From JACPPO01 sp965262505 (GTDB lineage: Bacteria; Acidobacteriota; Vicinamibacteria; Vicinamibacterales; UBA2999): a stretch of 64,000 nucleotides of DNA. Below are positions 32,274-40,474 of the stretch, piece by piece. The stretch covers positions 2,790,001 to 2,854,000 of the forward strand of contig CBDHFM010000030.1 in the NCBI GenBank assembly GCA_965262505.1. Reading direction: 5' to 3'. The translations under genes and the position numbers were made by a program. Position 1 is the first letter of the stretch, and every line of letters starts with the position of its first letter. The notes beneath the pieces are model-generated. The model was not told where the DNA came from, ran no database searches, and worked only from the letters and a program-made list of their open reading frames with translations.

Positions 32274-34430
32274 CTACTTCGCCAACGGGTCCGGGCGGAG
32301 CTGGAAGTGCACGGCGACCGGCTTCGAGCCCTGTCCCCCTTCCATGAGCCAGGGCGTCCGGTCGCCGCTGGACGACCACAACCCGCGCCCCTTCCAGCCG
32401 GCATCCGGATCGTCGATGCGTCCGTCGAACCCCTTCGCGTAGAAGCCCATCGGGTAGGGCACACGCAGTGTAACCATCTCGCCGTCCGCGAAGGCAATCA
32501 GGCCACCGTTGAGATTACCGGTCGACATCGGCACATCGTCGCCCAGGCCGAACGTGTTGTGCTGATCGACCCAGGAGTAGTAGCTCGACTCCGCGCTGTT
32601 GTCGCCGATGCCCTCGAAGCCCGGACCTGGATACTGGTAGAAGCTCCATCCCTCCGGGCAGTGATCGCCGGTCGCCGTTGGCCCGTTCAGGGGGCCCGTG
32701 CACTTGCGCCGGTCGAAGCTCCCGATGTGCCCGCTGGCCAGCGATACCCAGACCACGCCCTCCCCGTCGATGTCGGCGCCGCGCGGACCGTATCCGGGCA
32801 TCGGGACGTTATAGATCTCGGCCAGGGCCGTGGCGGGCGGATTGTCGCCGGGCGCCAGCCGTACCACCGCACCCGGGTACGAGCGGTACGAACCCCAGAT
32901 GGAGCCGTCCACCGGACTGGGCATCACGGCGTAGAAGCCGGCGATCACTCGTTTGTCCATGCTGGGATCGACCGGCTGATCCGCCTCGACATACTCGTCG
33001 CGCTCGCCGTTGCCGTTGGTGTCGAGAATCAGCGCCGTCCACCCCTGCGACGCTGCGGCGTCGCCGGTCTCGTCGAACATCTTGGTATTGAGCCAGCCGA
33101 CCACCGGACCGCCGCCGCTGGTCCAGAGCGTCTCGTTCTCGTCGAACCCGAACTGCGGATGATGCGTGCCGTAGCAGGTGTCGACGAAGGTGTACTCCTG
33201 CGTGTCGGGATCGAACATCGCAATATGGCGGGTTGCGCGGTCGCGGGGCGTCAACACGGCGGACGGATGATCGGAGCCCTCGCGGCAGAAGGCCGGATTC
33301 TCCGGCGCGCGCACCGAGGCGGTGAGCCACAACCTGCCCGTCCTGTCGAACATGGAGTTGTGGTTGTTGGCCTTGGTATCCCAAATCCGCTCTTCACCCC
33401 AGTACGGCGACGGCTGCACCGCGTCGAGCGCCGCGGCGTGGCCGGGCCCGAGGCTGAGGGGCATGTCTTCGTCCCGCACCGGTAGGTTGAACGCGGTCAA
33501 CGTGTTTTCGACCGGATCGAGAATGGGCATCGAGTCCGAGCTGTACTCGGGCGCGCCGTACAGCGGCCCGTACCCGTTGACCGTCGGATATCGCTTGTCG
33601 GTTGAAATCAGATCGTGCAGATACTGGCTCTCGTTCATCCAGTCACGGACCGTGACGACGATGTTCCGTTCGACGCCCTGCGGGCGCGGCGGTGTGGCGT
33701 GCGGCAGCTCGCCGTTGGCAATGCGGTCGGTCCAGTCGCCGTAATTCCGGAAGCTCTGAGTGCCAAGCCTCGAGAGCTGTCCCATCATCTGTCCGCCCGA
33801 CTGCCCCGACTGCACGCGGCGCATCCATCCCTCCTCGGACGAGGCGAACGTGCCGAGGGCGGCGGGAAGCGTGCGGGTCGACTCCTGGCCGAGTTGATGG
33901 CATCCGATGCACCCATTGTTCTTCATGCCGTTCAGCCACTGGGTCTGCGTGAGGTTGGGCGCGATGCCGGTGTTCGCGCCGCCGAACTCATCGGTAGCCG
34001 GGATCTTCAGCATCGAATACCAGTAGATGGCGGGGTAGTAGTGCGCCGCCGCGGCCGGCGTCGACGCCGGGGTGGCCGCGATGTTGACGAGCTCGCCTGG
34101 CGTCGCCGTGGCCTTGGGGCTGTCGACAAGCCCGTAGCCGCGCGCCCAGACGGTGTAGCTGGCCGTCGGCAGGTCGGGCACGACGTAGCGACCTTGGTCG
34201 TCGGTGACCACGCTCTTGATGTACCTGACGTCCAGGTCATGCGTTTCGGCGATCACCCAGACGCCGGCTTCGGGCCCGTCGGGGCCCGTGACGACGCCGC
34301 CGATGTCGTCGCTATCGATCTCAACCGTCTGCTGCCCCTGCTGGGCGCAGGATACGGTCAGGACGACGAACAGGAGCGACGCTGCCGAGGCAGTTCCCAC
34401 GATGAACCGGTGATGTCTGTTCGGGCGCAT
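32274..34430 (-). CDS. Exported carboxypeptidase-regulatory-like / cytochrome c / beta-propeller protein
   Basis: 718 residues. N-terminal signal region ends in LTVSC (possible lipidation at C28). Residues 40-115 form a CarboxypepD_reg-like beta sandwich (GGVVTGPDGPEAGVWVIAET, GRYVVPDLPTASYTVWARG). A single haem c motif CIGCH is at 174-178, then a large propeller-type region with repeated 'NHNSMFDRTGRLWLTA', 'GFDENETLWTSGGG', 'DIDGEGVVWVSLASG' blades. Such proteins recur in acidobacterial genomes and are sometimes called 'virginiamycin B lyase-like'; their enzymatic role is unknown. ATG at 34430 follows GAGAGGATCC. Confidence 0.75.
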   Translation of the reverse strand: MRPNRHHRFIVGTASAASLLFVVLTVSCAQQGQQTVEIDSDDIGGVVTGPDGPEAGVWVIAETHDLDVRYIKSVVTDDQGRYVVPDLPTASYTVWARGYGLVDSPKATATPGELVNIAATPASTPAAAAHYYPAIYWYSMLKIPATDEFGGANTGIAPNLTQTQWLNGMKNNGCIGCHQLGQESTRTLPAALGTFASSEEGWMRRVQSGQSGGQMMGQLSRLGTQSFRNYGDWTDRIANGELPHATPPRPQGVERNIVVTVRDWMNESQYLHDLISTDKRYPTVNGYGPLYGAPEYSSDSMPILDPVENTLTAFNLPVRDEDMPLSLGPGHAAALDAVQPSPYWGEERIWDTKANNHNSMFDRTGRLWLTASVRAPENPAFCREGSDHPSAVLTPRDRATRHIAMFDPDTQEYTFVDTCYGTHHPQFGFDENETLWTSGGGPVVGWLNTKMFDETGDAAASQGWTALILDTNGNGERDEYVEADQPVDPSMDKRVIAGFYAVMPSPVDGSIWGSYRSYPGAVVRLAPGDNPPATALAEIYNVPMPGYGPRGADIDGEGVVWVSLASGHIGSFDRRKCTGPLNGPTATGDHCPEGWSFYQYPGPGFEGIGDNSAESSYYSWVDQHNTFGLGDDVPMSTGNLNGGLIAFADGEMVTLRVPYPMGFYAKGFDGRIDDPDAGWKGRGLWSSSGDRTPWLMEGGQGSKPVAVHFQLRPDPLAK

Positions 34431-34604
34431 GACGGGATCCTCTCTCGTTGGCGAACCACGATTCATTGAGCGTTCAAGCACAAGGTCTTCCGCCGGGGAG
34501 GATACACAACGTCATCCACCCTGTCCACCAGGTTCATGCGCCATTCGGCCTACCCGGCAGTTCGTGTAGAATGGCCCGGAACCTGGAGTAACGGAGGACA
34601 TCTC

Positions 34605-34988
34605 ATGCAGAAGCAGTCAACCCGCCTCTTTCTTGCCGTTTTTGCCGGCATCGCGCTGGTTGTGGCCCTCGCCGTCCCCATCCATGCCCATCACGGTTGG
34701 GGCGGTAACGCGACTGAGGAATCCGAGCTGACCGGCACGGTTGAAATGCTGAGCGTCGCCGGCCCGCACGCCACGATGAAGTTGAACGTGAACGGGCAGG
34801 TCTGGGACGTCACGCTGGCACCGCCGGCGCGAGCTCAGCGCGCGGGTCTCAGATCAGACTCGATTCCAATCGGCGCCACGGTCACCATCGTTGGCCACCG
34901 GAACAAGACGGCCGACCGTTTCGAGATGAAGACCGAGATGGTGACCTGGGGGGATAGCGAATTCAACGTGTATCCCAATCGCCACTGA
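34605..34988 (+). CDS. DUF6152-family exported protein
   Basis: 127 residues. Signal peptide (LFLAVFAGIALVVALAVPIHA) followed immediately by HHGWG, the hallmark of DUF6152, then ELTGTVEMLSVAGPHATMKL and a small beta-barrel fold that resembles OB-like domains. RBS ACGGAGGA precedes the ATG at 34605. The role is unknown, but it is nearly always found next to DUF6644, as here (20 bp downstream). Confidence 0.85.
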   Translation: MQKQSTRLFLAVFAGIALVVALAVPIHAHHGWGGNATEESELTGTVEMLSVAGPHATMKLNVNGQVWDVTLAPPARAQRAGLRSDSIPIGATVTIVGHRNKTADRFEMKTEMVTWGDSEFNVYPNRH

Positions 34989-35008
34989 CACTGACGTAGT
35001 GGCGCCCG

Positions 35009-35503
35009 GTGGCCGGTTTGCCCGAGTTCCTGGCGTGGATGGAGTCGTCCGCGCTGGGTGTCCTCATGCGGGAGTCCGGCGTCTGGACGTACGGCGTCGT
35101 CAACCTGGGCCACATCCTCGGGATCTCGACGCTCTTCGGCTCGCTCCTGATTCTTGATCTGCACCTGCTGGGCCTGTGGCGCCGGGTGCCGCTTGCCGCG
35201 TTGTCGCGCGCAACGGTCCCGGTGGCGCAGGTCGGGTTTACGCTCGCGGCCGTCAGCGGCATCTGCATGGTGAGCACCAACGGGACCGAGTACATCGGGA
35301 ACCCCTTTCTCCTGATCAAGTTTCCAGCCATCGGCCTCGGTCTGATCAACGTGGGGGTGCTCAGCCGACTGCCCGCCTGGCGGGCACGCGATCAGCGCGA
35401 GCTCACGCATGCCGAGCATCGTCACCTGGCGATCGCGGGCGGGCTCTCGCTTGCTTGCTGGCTGACCGCCCTCAGCGCGGGGCGGATGATCGGTTACTGG
35501 TAA
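35009..35503 (+). CDS. DUF6644-family membrane protein
   Basis: 164 residues from a GTG. Four to five transmembrane helices; VWTYGVVNLGHILGISTLFGSLLILDLHLLGL and NPFLLIKFPAIGLGLINVGVL fit the DUF6644 pattern, including conserved histidines at membrane positions (NLGH, LDLH) that could bind haem. It likely forms a unit with the DUF6152 protein. No biochemical function is known. Confidence 0.78.
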   Translation: MAGLPEFLAWMESSALGVLMRESGVWTYGVVNLGHILGISTLFGSLLILDLHLLGLWRRVPLAALSRATVPVAQVGFTLAAVSGICMVSTNGTEYIGNPFLLIKFPAIGLGLINVGVLSRLPAWRARDQRELTHAEHRHLAIAGGLSLACWLTALSAGRMIGYW

Positions 35504-35535
35504 GATCCAAGGTTCGGCACCGCACGCTCGTTCCT

Positions 35536-35611
35536 GTCCCCATCGTCCAGAGGCCTAGGACGCGGCCCTTTCAAGGCTGAAACCCGGGTTCGAATCCCGG
35601 TGGGGACGCCA
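35536..35611 (+). tRNA. tRNA-Glu (anticodon UUC), CCA encoded
   Basis: 76 nt cloverleaf: acceptor GTCCCCA pairs with TGGGGAC; D-arm GTCC...GGAC; anticodon arm CGGCC-CTTTCAA-GGCTG with anticodon TTC; T-arm CCCGGGTTCGAATCCCGG. The discriminator G and an encoded CCA end at 35611. It reads GAA/GAG. Confidence 0.96.
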
Positions 35612-35643
35612 GCCTTCGCTCACGAATGCAGGCGAAGGCTGGC
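35608..35643 (+). terminator. Perfect hairpin overlapping the tRNA 3' end
   Basis: GCCAGCCTTCGC, a 12-nt loop, then GCGAAGGCTGGC: a 12-bp perfect stem whose left arm includes the tRNA's discriminator base and CCA. It may terminate transcription or mark a processing boundary. No U-tract follows. The gap 35644-35898 after it has no gene, only GC-rich pieces echoing CTTCGGCTGGC. Confidence 0.5.
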
Positions 35644-35898
35644 CGCCATAGCGGCACAGCCGCGGAGGCGGACCCCCACTTCAGAGCTTCGGCTGGCTAG
35701 CCAGCGAGTCGGATCATGACCGAAGGCGGGCCTCCAGAAGAAGCAATCTCCGAGCTTCGACTGACAAGCCACTGCAGAGGGTCGAAGAAACTCCCCACCG
35801 GAGATCGCGCTCGATCATCCTTTCCTTCGTACTACATGAAGCTCGCATCAGAATGCCGATGGCCTTCCTGAGGGTCTCTTCTTGCACCAGAAGATTCC

Positions 35899-36153
35899 GT
35901 GAGCCACAAACCTAAACGATTCGTCTACGTCCTGCGGAGCGGGAAAGGCCGCCGATCCTACGTCGGCGTGACAAGCGACGTTCCCGAACGGCTGGCCACT
36001 CACAATTCTGGCGGGTCCTCGTACACGGCTCCCTATCAGCCATGGACACTAGTGGTGGCGCTTGAATTTCCTGCGGAAAGTACAGCGATGACCTTCGAGC
36101 GGTATCTCAAGTCAGGCTCTGGACGAGCGTTCGCGAAGCGGCACTTCGTCTAA
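35899..36153 (+). CDS. GIY-YIG nuclease-superfamily protein
   Basis: 84 residues from a GTG. FVYVLRSGKGRRSYVGVTSDVPERLATHNSGG has the GIY-YIG strands in the Y-V-L...Y-V-G form used by the YhbQ/UPF0213 group, with Arg in ERLATHN and a Glu in TFERYLKSGSGRAFAKRH as expected catalytic positions. Typical length for this group (80-100). These single-domain proteins are thought to act on DNA; the natural role is unclear. Confidence 0.85.
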   Translation: MSHKPKRFVYVLRSGKGRRSYVGVTSDVPERLATHNSGGSSYTAPYQPWTLVVALEFPAESTAMTFERYLKSGSGRAFAKRHFV

Positions 36154-36225
36154 GTCCATTCCGGGGACATGGGTAACAGATTATTCTGGAGACAGAGGTA
36201 ACACTTTCGGGCAGCAGCGTTTCTT
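36154..36225. other. Possible IS terminal remnant
   Basis: TCCATTCCGGGGACATGGGT and the following GGAGACAGAGGTAACA resemble the 'GGGGACA...GTAACA' ends often left by IS481/IS21-type elements. No transposase sequence is attached. Weak evidence. Confidence 0.25.
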
Positions 36226-36379
36226 AGAGGCGCGGTTTCATCACCTCCAGGCGGGTCCTGACCGCGGACAGCCCCATTCGTGCTCGGCTCCAAAGGCACT
36301 CTCACGGGAGGGGAGCCTGCGGCGCGAACGGGGCGGCCCCGTCCGCGGCCACCCGCGACGAGGTGATGAAACCACTTCT
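36226..36379 (+). repeat. Palindromic MITE-like element, family A copy 3
   Basis: 154 bp. Ends: AGAGGCGCGGTTTCATCACC at the left and GGTGATGAAACCACTTCT at the right. The interior is nearly identical to copy 1, including CCCCATTCGTGCTCGGC and GCGAACGGGGCGGCCCCGTC. It lies 19 bp upstream of a Ser/Thr-kinase remnant. Confidence 0.82.
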
Positions 36380-36398
36380 ATAATCAGGCCCAACTCCG

Positions 36399-36542
36399 AT
36401 GACGTTGACTTCCGGCACCCGCCTCGGCCCGTATGAGATCACCGCGCAGATCGGCGTGGGCGGGCCCGCCTTCGTCCGCGCGCACGGCCGGAGCGCGGAC
36501 TTCAGCGCGTCCGCCGAAGCTGTGGCGAGGGCGCAATGGTAG
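36399..36542 (+). pseudogene. N-terminal remnant of a second Ser/Thr kinase
   Basis: ATG at 36399 gives MTLTSGTRLGPYEITAQIGV and GG, the start of a PknB-type kinase (LGPYEI...IGxGG, the glycine-rich loop), after which the frame becomes unrelated and stops at 36540-36542. The following sequence (GCCCGCCTTCG ... CCGCCGAAGC) is a small GC-rich inverted motif. The intact kinase gene begins 6 bp before this stop in another frame. It may be a duplication remnant or a recombination scar joining two kinase genes. Confidence 0.65.
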
Positions 36543-39031
36543 TAGGGGACACGATCGGCCCGTATCGCGTCCTCGCTAAGATCGGCGAAGGCGGAATGGG
36601 GGAGGTGTACCGGGCCACCGACACGAAGCTGAAACGCGAGGTGGCGGTGAAGGTGTTGCCCTCGCACGTCGCCGCTGACCCTGAACGTCTGGCGCGCTTT
36701 CAACGCGAAGCCGAGGTCCTCGCCTCGCTGAACCATCCGAACATCGCCGCCATCTACGGCCTGGAAGAGGCCGACCAGACCAAGGCTCTGGTGATGGAGC
36801 TAGTCGAAGGTCCGACGCTCGCGGACCGCATCGCGCAGGGGGCCATTCCCGTCGATGAAGCCCTCCCCATCGCCAAGCAGATCGCCGAGGCGCTCGAAGC
36901 CGCGCACGAGCAAGGGATCATCCACCGCGATCTGAAACCCGCCAACGTCAAGCTCCGACCGGACGGGGTCGTGAAGGTGCTCGACTTCGGCCTGGCGAAG
37001 GCGCTGGAGCCGACCGGCGCGAAGTCGCCAGGGATGTCGCAGGCCCCGACCATCACGACCCCGGCGATGACGCAGGCCGGGATGATTCTGGGCACGGCGG
37101 CCTACATGTCGCCGGAGCAGGCCAAAGGGCGCACGGTGGATAAGCGCAGCGACGTGTGGGCGTTTGGCGCGGTGCTCTACGAGATGTTGACCGGGCGTAG
37201 AGCCTTCGACGCCGAAGATGTGTCAGAGACATTGGCTGCTGTGTTGCGGGCGGAGGTTGACTGGGCGCGGTTGCCGAATGATCTCTCGCCTGTGCTCGGG
37301 ACGTATATTCGCAGATGCCTCCAGAAAGACCCGAAGCAGCGTATCCGCGACATTGGCGACGTGCGGTTGGCGCTGGAGGGTGCGTTTGAGACGGCGGCAG
37401 CTCCGGCGGGTGAAGCTCCGATCGCTCGGGCGGTCACGCCACCACTGTGGCGGCGGGCGCTTCCGGCCGTGGTCACCGCCGTCGTGGCGGGCCTGATCGT
37501 TGGGTTCGCGGTCCGCGCCGTCACACCGCCCGACCTGCGTCCGGTGATCCGCTCGATCCACGAACTACCGGAAGGGGATGTGTTCGAGGGCACGGGCCGC
37601 CAAGTGCTCGCCATCTCAGCCGACGGTGAACACTTCGTGTACAACAGTTTCGACGGCCTGTCTCTGCGACGGCTGGACGCGCTTGAGGACCGGGTGATCC
37701 CGGGCACGGAGGGCCAGGGGGCATTGAATCCTGCCTTCTCTCCCGATGGCCAGTCAGTGGTCTATTACGAAGGTGTTGAAGGGCAGCTGAACCGCATCTC
37801 CGTGACCGGGGGGGCCTCTGTGATGCTCACGGCGGCGACGATCCCTTTCGGTATGAGTTGGGGGGAAAACGGGACGATCCTCTACGGCCAGCCGGATGGC
37901 ATCTGGCAGGTGTCGGAAAACGGAGGCGAACCGCAACGCCTGATCGCAACTGACGCCGGGGAACAGGCGCACGGTCCGCAGCGACTTCCTGGCGGCGACT
38001 GGGTACTGTTTACGTTGGCGCGCACGGAAGGCGGCCCTACTCGGTGGGACGAAGCCGAGATCGTGGTGGCGTCTCTGGCGTCCGGGGAGCAGCGGGTCCT
38101 GCTAAACGGTGGGAGCGATGCCCGCTACGTCGCGACGGGTCATTTGGTCTATGCCCACGAGAATGTGCTCTACGCGGTGTTGTTCGACGTGGATCGGCTG
38201 GAAGTGACGGGTGGGCCGGTACCGGTCGTCCAGGGGGTGGCCCGGACGTTCGCTCCAGAAAACTTCGCCGGGGCCGCCTTCTACGCTTTGACGACGGCCG
38301 GGACGCTCATCTACGTCCCCGGTGAGGGCGCGGGGGCCAACGGCGGCCAAATACTGGCCGTAGCCGATCGCAATGGCCAGGGGGCGCCGCTGCCCGTGCC
38401 CAGCGGGATTTACGATGCCCCCCGCGTGTCGCCTGATAGCCGCTGGGTCGCGTATGGGGTGACGTATAGCGATGGGAACGATATCGCCGTGTACGAGATC
38501 GGCAACAACGCTGCGCCTCGGCGACTGACGTTTGGCGGCAGCAGCCGGTTTCCGGTGTGGTCGGCGGACGGAGAGCGCGTGGTCTTTCAGTCGGGGCGTG
38601 ACGGCGATCGGGGCCTCTTCTGGCAGCTGGCCGACGGGGCCGGATCTGCCGAACGTTTGACGACGGCAGATGAGGGTGACGCCCACGTGCCGGACAGCGT
38701 TTCATCCGACGGGGAGTGGCTGTCGTTCACCGTGGACACCGGCACCGAGTCAGCGGTCTGGGCGCTCGCGCTCGCGAGCGGCGAGGCCGAGCCGCTCATC
38801 GTTGAACCCGCCGCTCGTGTCGCGCAGTCCGTGTTCTCTCCAGACGGGCGCTGGCTAGCGTACCAGTCCACGGAGACCGGTGAAGATGAGATCTTCGTGC
38901 AGCCGTTCCCGCCGACCGGGGCCAAGTATCAGCTTCCCAATGTACTCGACAACCATCATCCCCTCTGGTCGCCGGACGGCCGTGAACTCTTCTACGTCCC
39001 TGGACCTAGTACCTTGCCGCAGTGGTTTTGA
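36536..39031 (+). CDS. Ser/Thr protein kinase with WD40-like C-terminal domain, 3'-truncated by IS630
   Basis: 831 codons, of which about the first 823 are native. PknB-type kinase domain at residues 8-280: glycine loop IGEGGMGEVY, Lys39 (VAVKV), HRDLKPAN with D132, DFG at 150-152, and an SPEQ-type activation segment. A single transmembrane helix lies at about 306-325 (VVTAVVAGLIVGFAV); an extracytoplasmic TolB/WD40-like propeller follows with repeated SPDG/SxDG motifs (NPAFSPDGQSVVYYEG, RWLAYQSTETGEDEIFVQPF). At 39006 the gene runs into the IS630 element after VPGP and ends eight codons later within the IS. The usual last ~70 residues are gone and are not found after the IS. Kinase activity may survive; the propeller is incomplete. 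Confidence 0.85.
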   Translation: MVVGDTIGPYRVLAKIGEGGMGEVYRATDTKLKREVAVKVLPSHVAADPERLARFQREAEVLASLNHPNIAAIYGLEEADQTKALVMELVEGPTLADRIAQGAIPVDEALPIAKQIAEALEAAHEQGIIHRDLKPANVKLRPDGVVKVLDFGLAKALEPTGAKSPGMSQAPTITTPAMTQAGMILGTAAYMSPEQAKGRTVDKRSDVWAFGAVLYEMLTGRRAFDAEDVSETLAAVLRAEVDWARLPNDLSPVLGTYIRRCLQKDPKQRIRDIGDVRLALEGAFETAAAPAGEAPIARAVTPPLWRRALPAVVTAVVAGLIVGFAVRAVTPPDLRPVIRSIHELPEGDVFEGTGRQVLAISADGEHFVYNSFDGLSLRRLDALEDRVIPGTEGQGALNPAFSPDGQSVVYYEGVEGQLNRISVTGGASVMLTAATIPFGMSWGENGTILYGQPDGIWQVSENGGEPQRLIATDAGEQAHGPQRLPGGDWVLFTLARTEGGPTRWDEAEIVVASLASGEQRVLLNGGSDARYVATGHLVYAHENVLYAVLFDVDRLEVTGGPVPVVQGVARTFAPENFAGAAFYALTTAGTLIYVPGEGAGANGGQILAVADRNGQGAPLPVPSGIYDAPRVSPDSRWVAYGVTYSDGNDIAVYEIGNNAAPRRLTFGGSSRFPVWSADGERVVFQSGRDGDRGLFWQLADGAGSAERLTTADEGDAHVPDSVSSDGEWLSFTVDTGTESAVWALALASGEAEPLIVEPAARVAQSVFSPDGRWLAYQSTETGEDEIFVQPFPPTGAKYQLPNVLDNHHPLWSPDGRELFYVPGPSTLPQWF

Positions 39032-39320
39032 TCGGTTGCAACGAGGGTAGTTCCTCTGCCGACAACAACAGCTTGATCGTCCGGGGTTGGCGTGGAACCC
39101 GACTGATCAGACCGCGCCGCTCAAGCTCGACGATCATGTGGTGGACGGCCGGGGGCGTGACCTGAAAGAACCGTTGGAAGTCCGCTTCGGCCGGTGGCGT
39201 TCGGTGAAGGAGCGTGTACGTGTAGAGGAAGGCTAGGTACTGGCCCTGCTTCTGGGTGAATCTCGGTGATGAACGGCTGGACACGGGATCGGGAAGGTGA
39301 TCCAAGATGTCCATGCACAT
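39006..39320 (-). CDS. HTH (LexA N-terminal / MarR-like) passenger of the IS630 element
   Basis: 104 residues. FTQKQGQYLAFLYTYTLLHR and PPAEADFQRFFQVTPPAVHHMIVELERRGLISR form a winged-helix DNA-binding domain like the LexA N-terminal domain. Small ORFs of exactly this type accompany IS630-family transposases in Acidobacteriota and Cyanobacteria, and could regulate transposition. Its start overlaps the transposase start by 14 bp in divergent orientation. Its TAG stop is made from the CTA of the target site plus IS end, so it depends on where the element inserted. Confidence 0.75.
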   Translation of the reverse strand: MCMDILDHLPDPVSSRSSPRFTQKQGQYLAFLYTYTLLHRTPPAEADFQRFFQVTPPAVHHMIVELERRGLISRVPRQPRTIKLLLSAEELPSLQPIKTTAARY

Positions 39321-40474
39321 ACGCTATCGCATCACGCTGACCTACGATGAACAGCAACAGCTTCAGGCGCTTGTGAGCGGCGGCCAGGGGGCGGTTCGCA
39401 AGATCAAGCGGGCGCAGATTCTCCTCGCCGCGGACGCCACATCCACCGACGAGATGATCGCGCTCAACGTTGGTGTCGGCACGTCGACCGTGTACCGGAC
39501 CAAGCAACGCTTCGTCGAGGAAGGACTGGACCGAGCGCTCCGCGAAGTGCCCCGTCCCGGCGCGCCGCGCAAGCTCGGCGCCAGCGATGAAGCCCTCCTG
39601 GTCGCGGTCGCTTGCTCACATCCACCCTCCGGGCGTGCGCGATGGACACTGGATCTCCTGGCCCGCGAGATGGTGCGACTCACCTCGCACGAGGCCCTGT
39701 CGGGCGACACGGTGGGTCGCCGGCTTGCCGAGATGGCGCTGAAGCCGTGGCAGGAGAAGATGTGGTGCATTCCGACGGTCAACGCCGAGTACGTGGCGCG
39801 AATGGAAGACGTCCTCGATCTCTACGCCGAGCCGCCGGATCCGCGGCGACCGGTCGTCGGCTTCGATGAAACACCCCGGCAACTGATCGGCGAAGCGCGT
39901 GTCCCGATTCGGGCCAAGCCCGGGAAGCCCAGACGAGTCGACTACGAGTACGTGCGCAACGGCACGGCGAATGTCTTCATGTTCGTAGACGTGAATCGCC
40001 CCTGGCGACATGCCAAGGTCACCGACCAACGCACGTGCGTCGACTTCGCAGAGTGCATGCGCGATCTCGTCGATGAGCACTACCCGGAGGCCGAACGGAT
40101 CCGTGTGGTGCTCGACAATCTTTCGGCACATTCAGCGGCAGCGCTCTACCACGCCTTCGATCCCGCCGAGGCACGACGGATTCTCCGTCGGCTCGAGTTT
40201 CACTTCACGCCGAAACACGCCAGCTGGCTCAACATGGTCGAGATCGAAATCGGCGTGATGGTCAAGCAGTGCCTCGATCGTCGGATCCCTGCCAAGGCGA
40301 TCCTCATCAAGGAGATCGCGGCATGGGAGCAACGGCGCAATGACGAGAAGGCGCGCATCCACTGGATGTTTACAGTCGACCGTGCTCGCGAAAAGCTCGG
40401 CCGTGTGTATCCGCAACCCGCTGGTCGGGCCAAAGCCGCCGCGTGAACCGGTCAGATCCACTGCGGCGAGGTAC
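39009..40474. mobile_element. IS630-family insertion sequence
   Basis: 1466 bp flanked by TA at 39007-39008 and 40475-40476, the expected IS630/Tc1 target duplication, within CTAG on both sides. Inverted repeats read GTACCTTGCCGCAGTGG at the left and GTACCTCGCCGCAGTGG on the opposite strand at the right. It holds a transposase on the plus strand and a small HTH gene on the minus strand. It is inserted in the last part of the kinase gene; sequence beyond 40476 does not continue the kinase, so a deletion or rearrangement followed insertion. Confidence 0.9.
39307..40446 (+). CDS. IS630-family transposase
   Basis: 379 residues, intact. The N-terminal HTH region (VRKIKRAQILLAADATSTDE, GVGTSTVYRTKQRFVEEGLDRAL) is followed by the DDE domain with D187 (VVGFDETP), D270 (VVLDNLSAH) and E312 (KHASWLNMVEIE). 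The length and the spacing fit the IS630 family. The gene is complete, so the element may be mobile. Confidence 0.93.
   Translation: MSMHIRYRITLTYDEQQQLQALVSGGQGAVRKIKRAQILLAADATSTDEMIALNVGVGTSTVYRTKQRFVEEGLDRALREVPRPGAPRKLGASDEALLVAVACSHPPSGRARWTLDLLAREMVRLTSHEALSGDTVGRRLAEMALKPWQEKMWCIPTVNAEYVARMEDVLDLYAEPPDPRRPVVGFDETPRQLIGEARVPIRAKPGKPRRVDYEYVRNGTANVFMFVDVNRPWRHAKVTDQRTCVDFAECMRDLVDEHYPEAERIRVVLDNLSAHSAAALYHAFDPAEARRILRRLEFHFTPKHASWLNMVEIEIGVMVKQCLDRRIPAKAILIKEIAAWEQRRNDEKARIHWMFTVDRAREKLGRVYPQPAGRAKAAA

Noticed and set aside
36399..36542. Calling the short kinase frame a real small protein
   Set aside because: It has only the glycine-loop start and then diverges into GC-rich sequence; more likely a scar.
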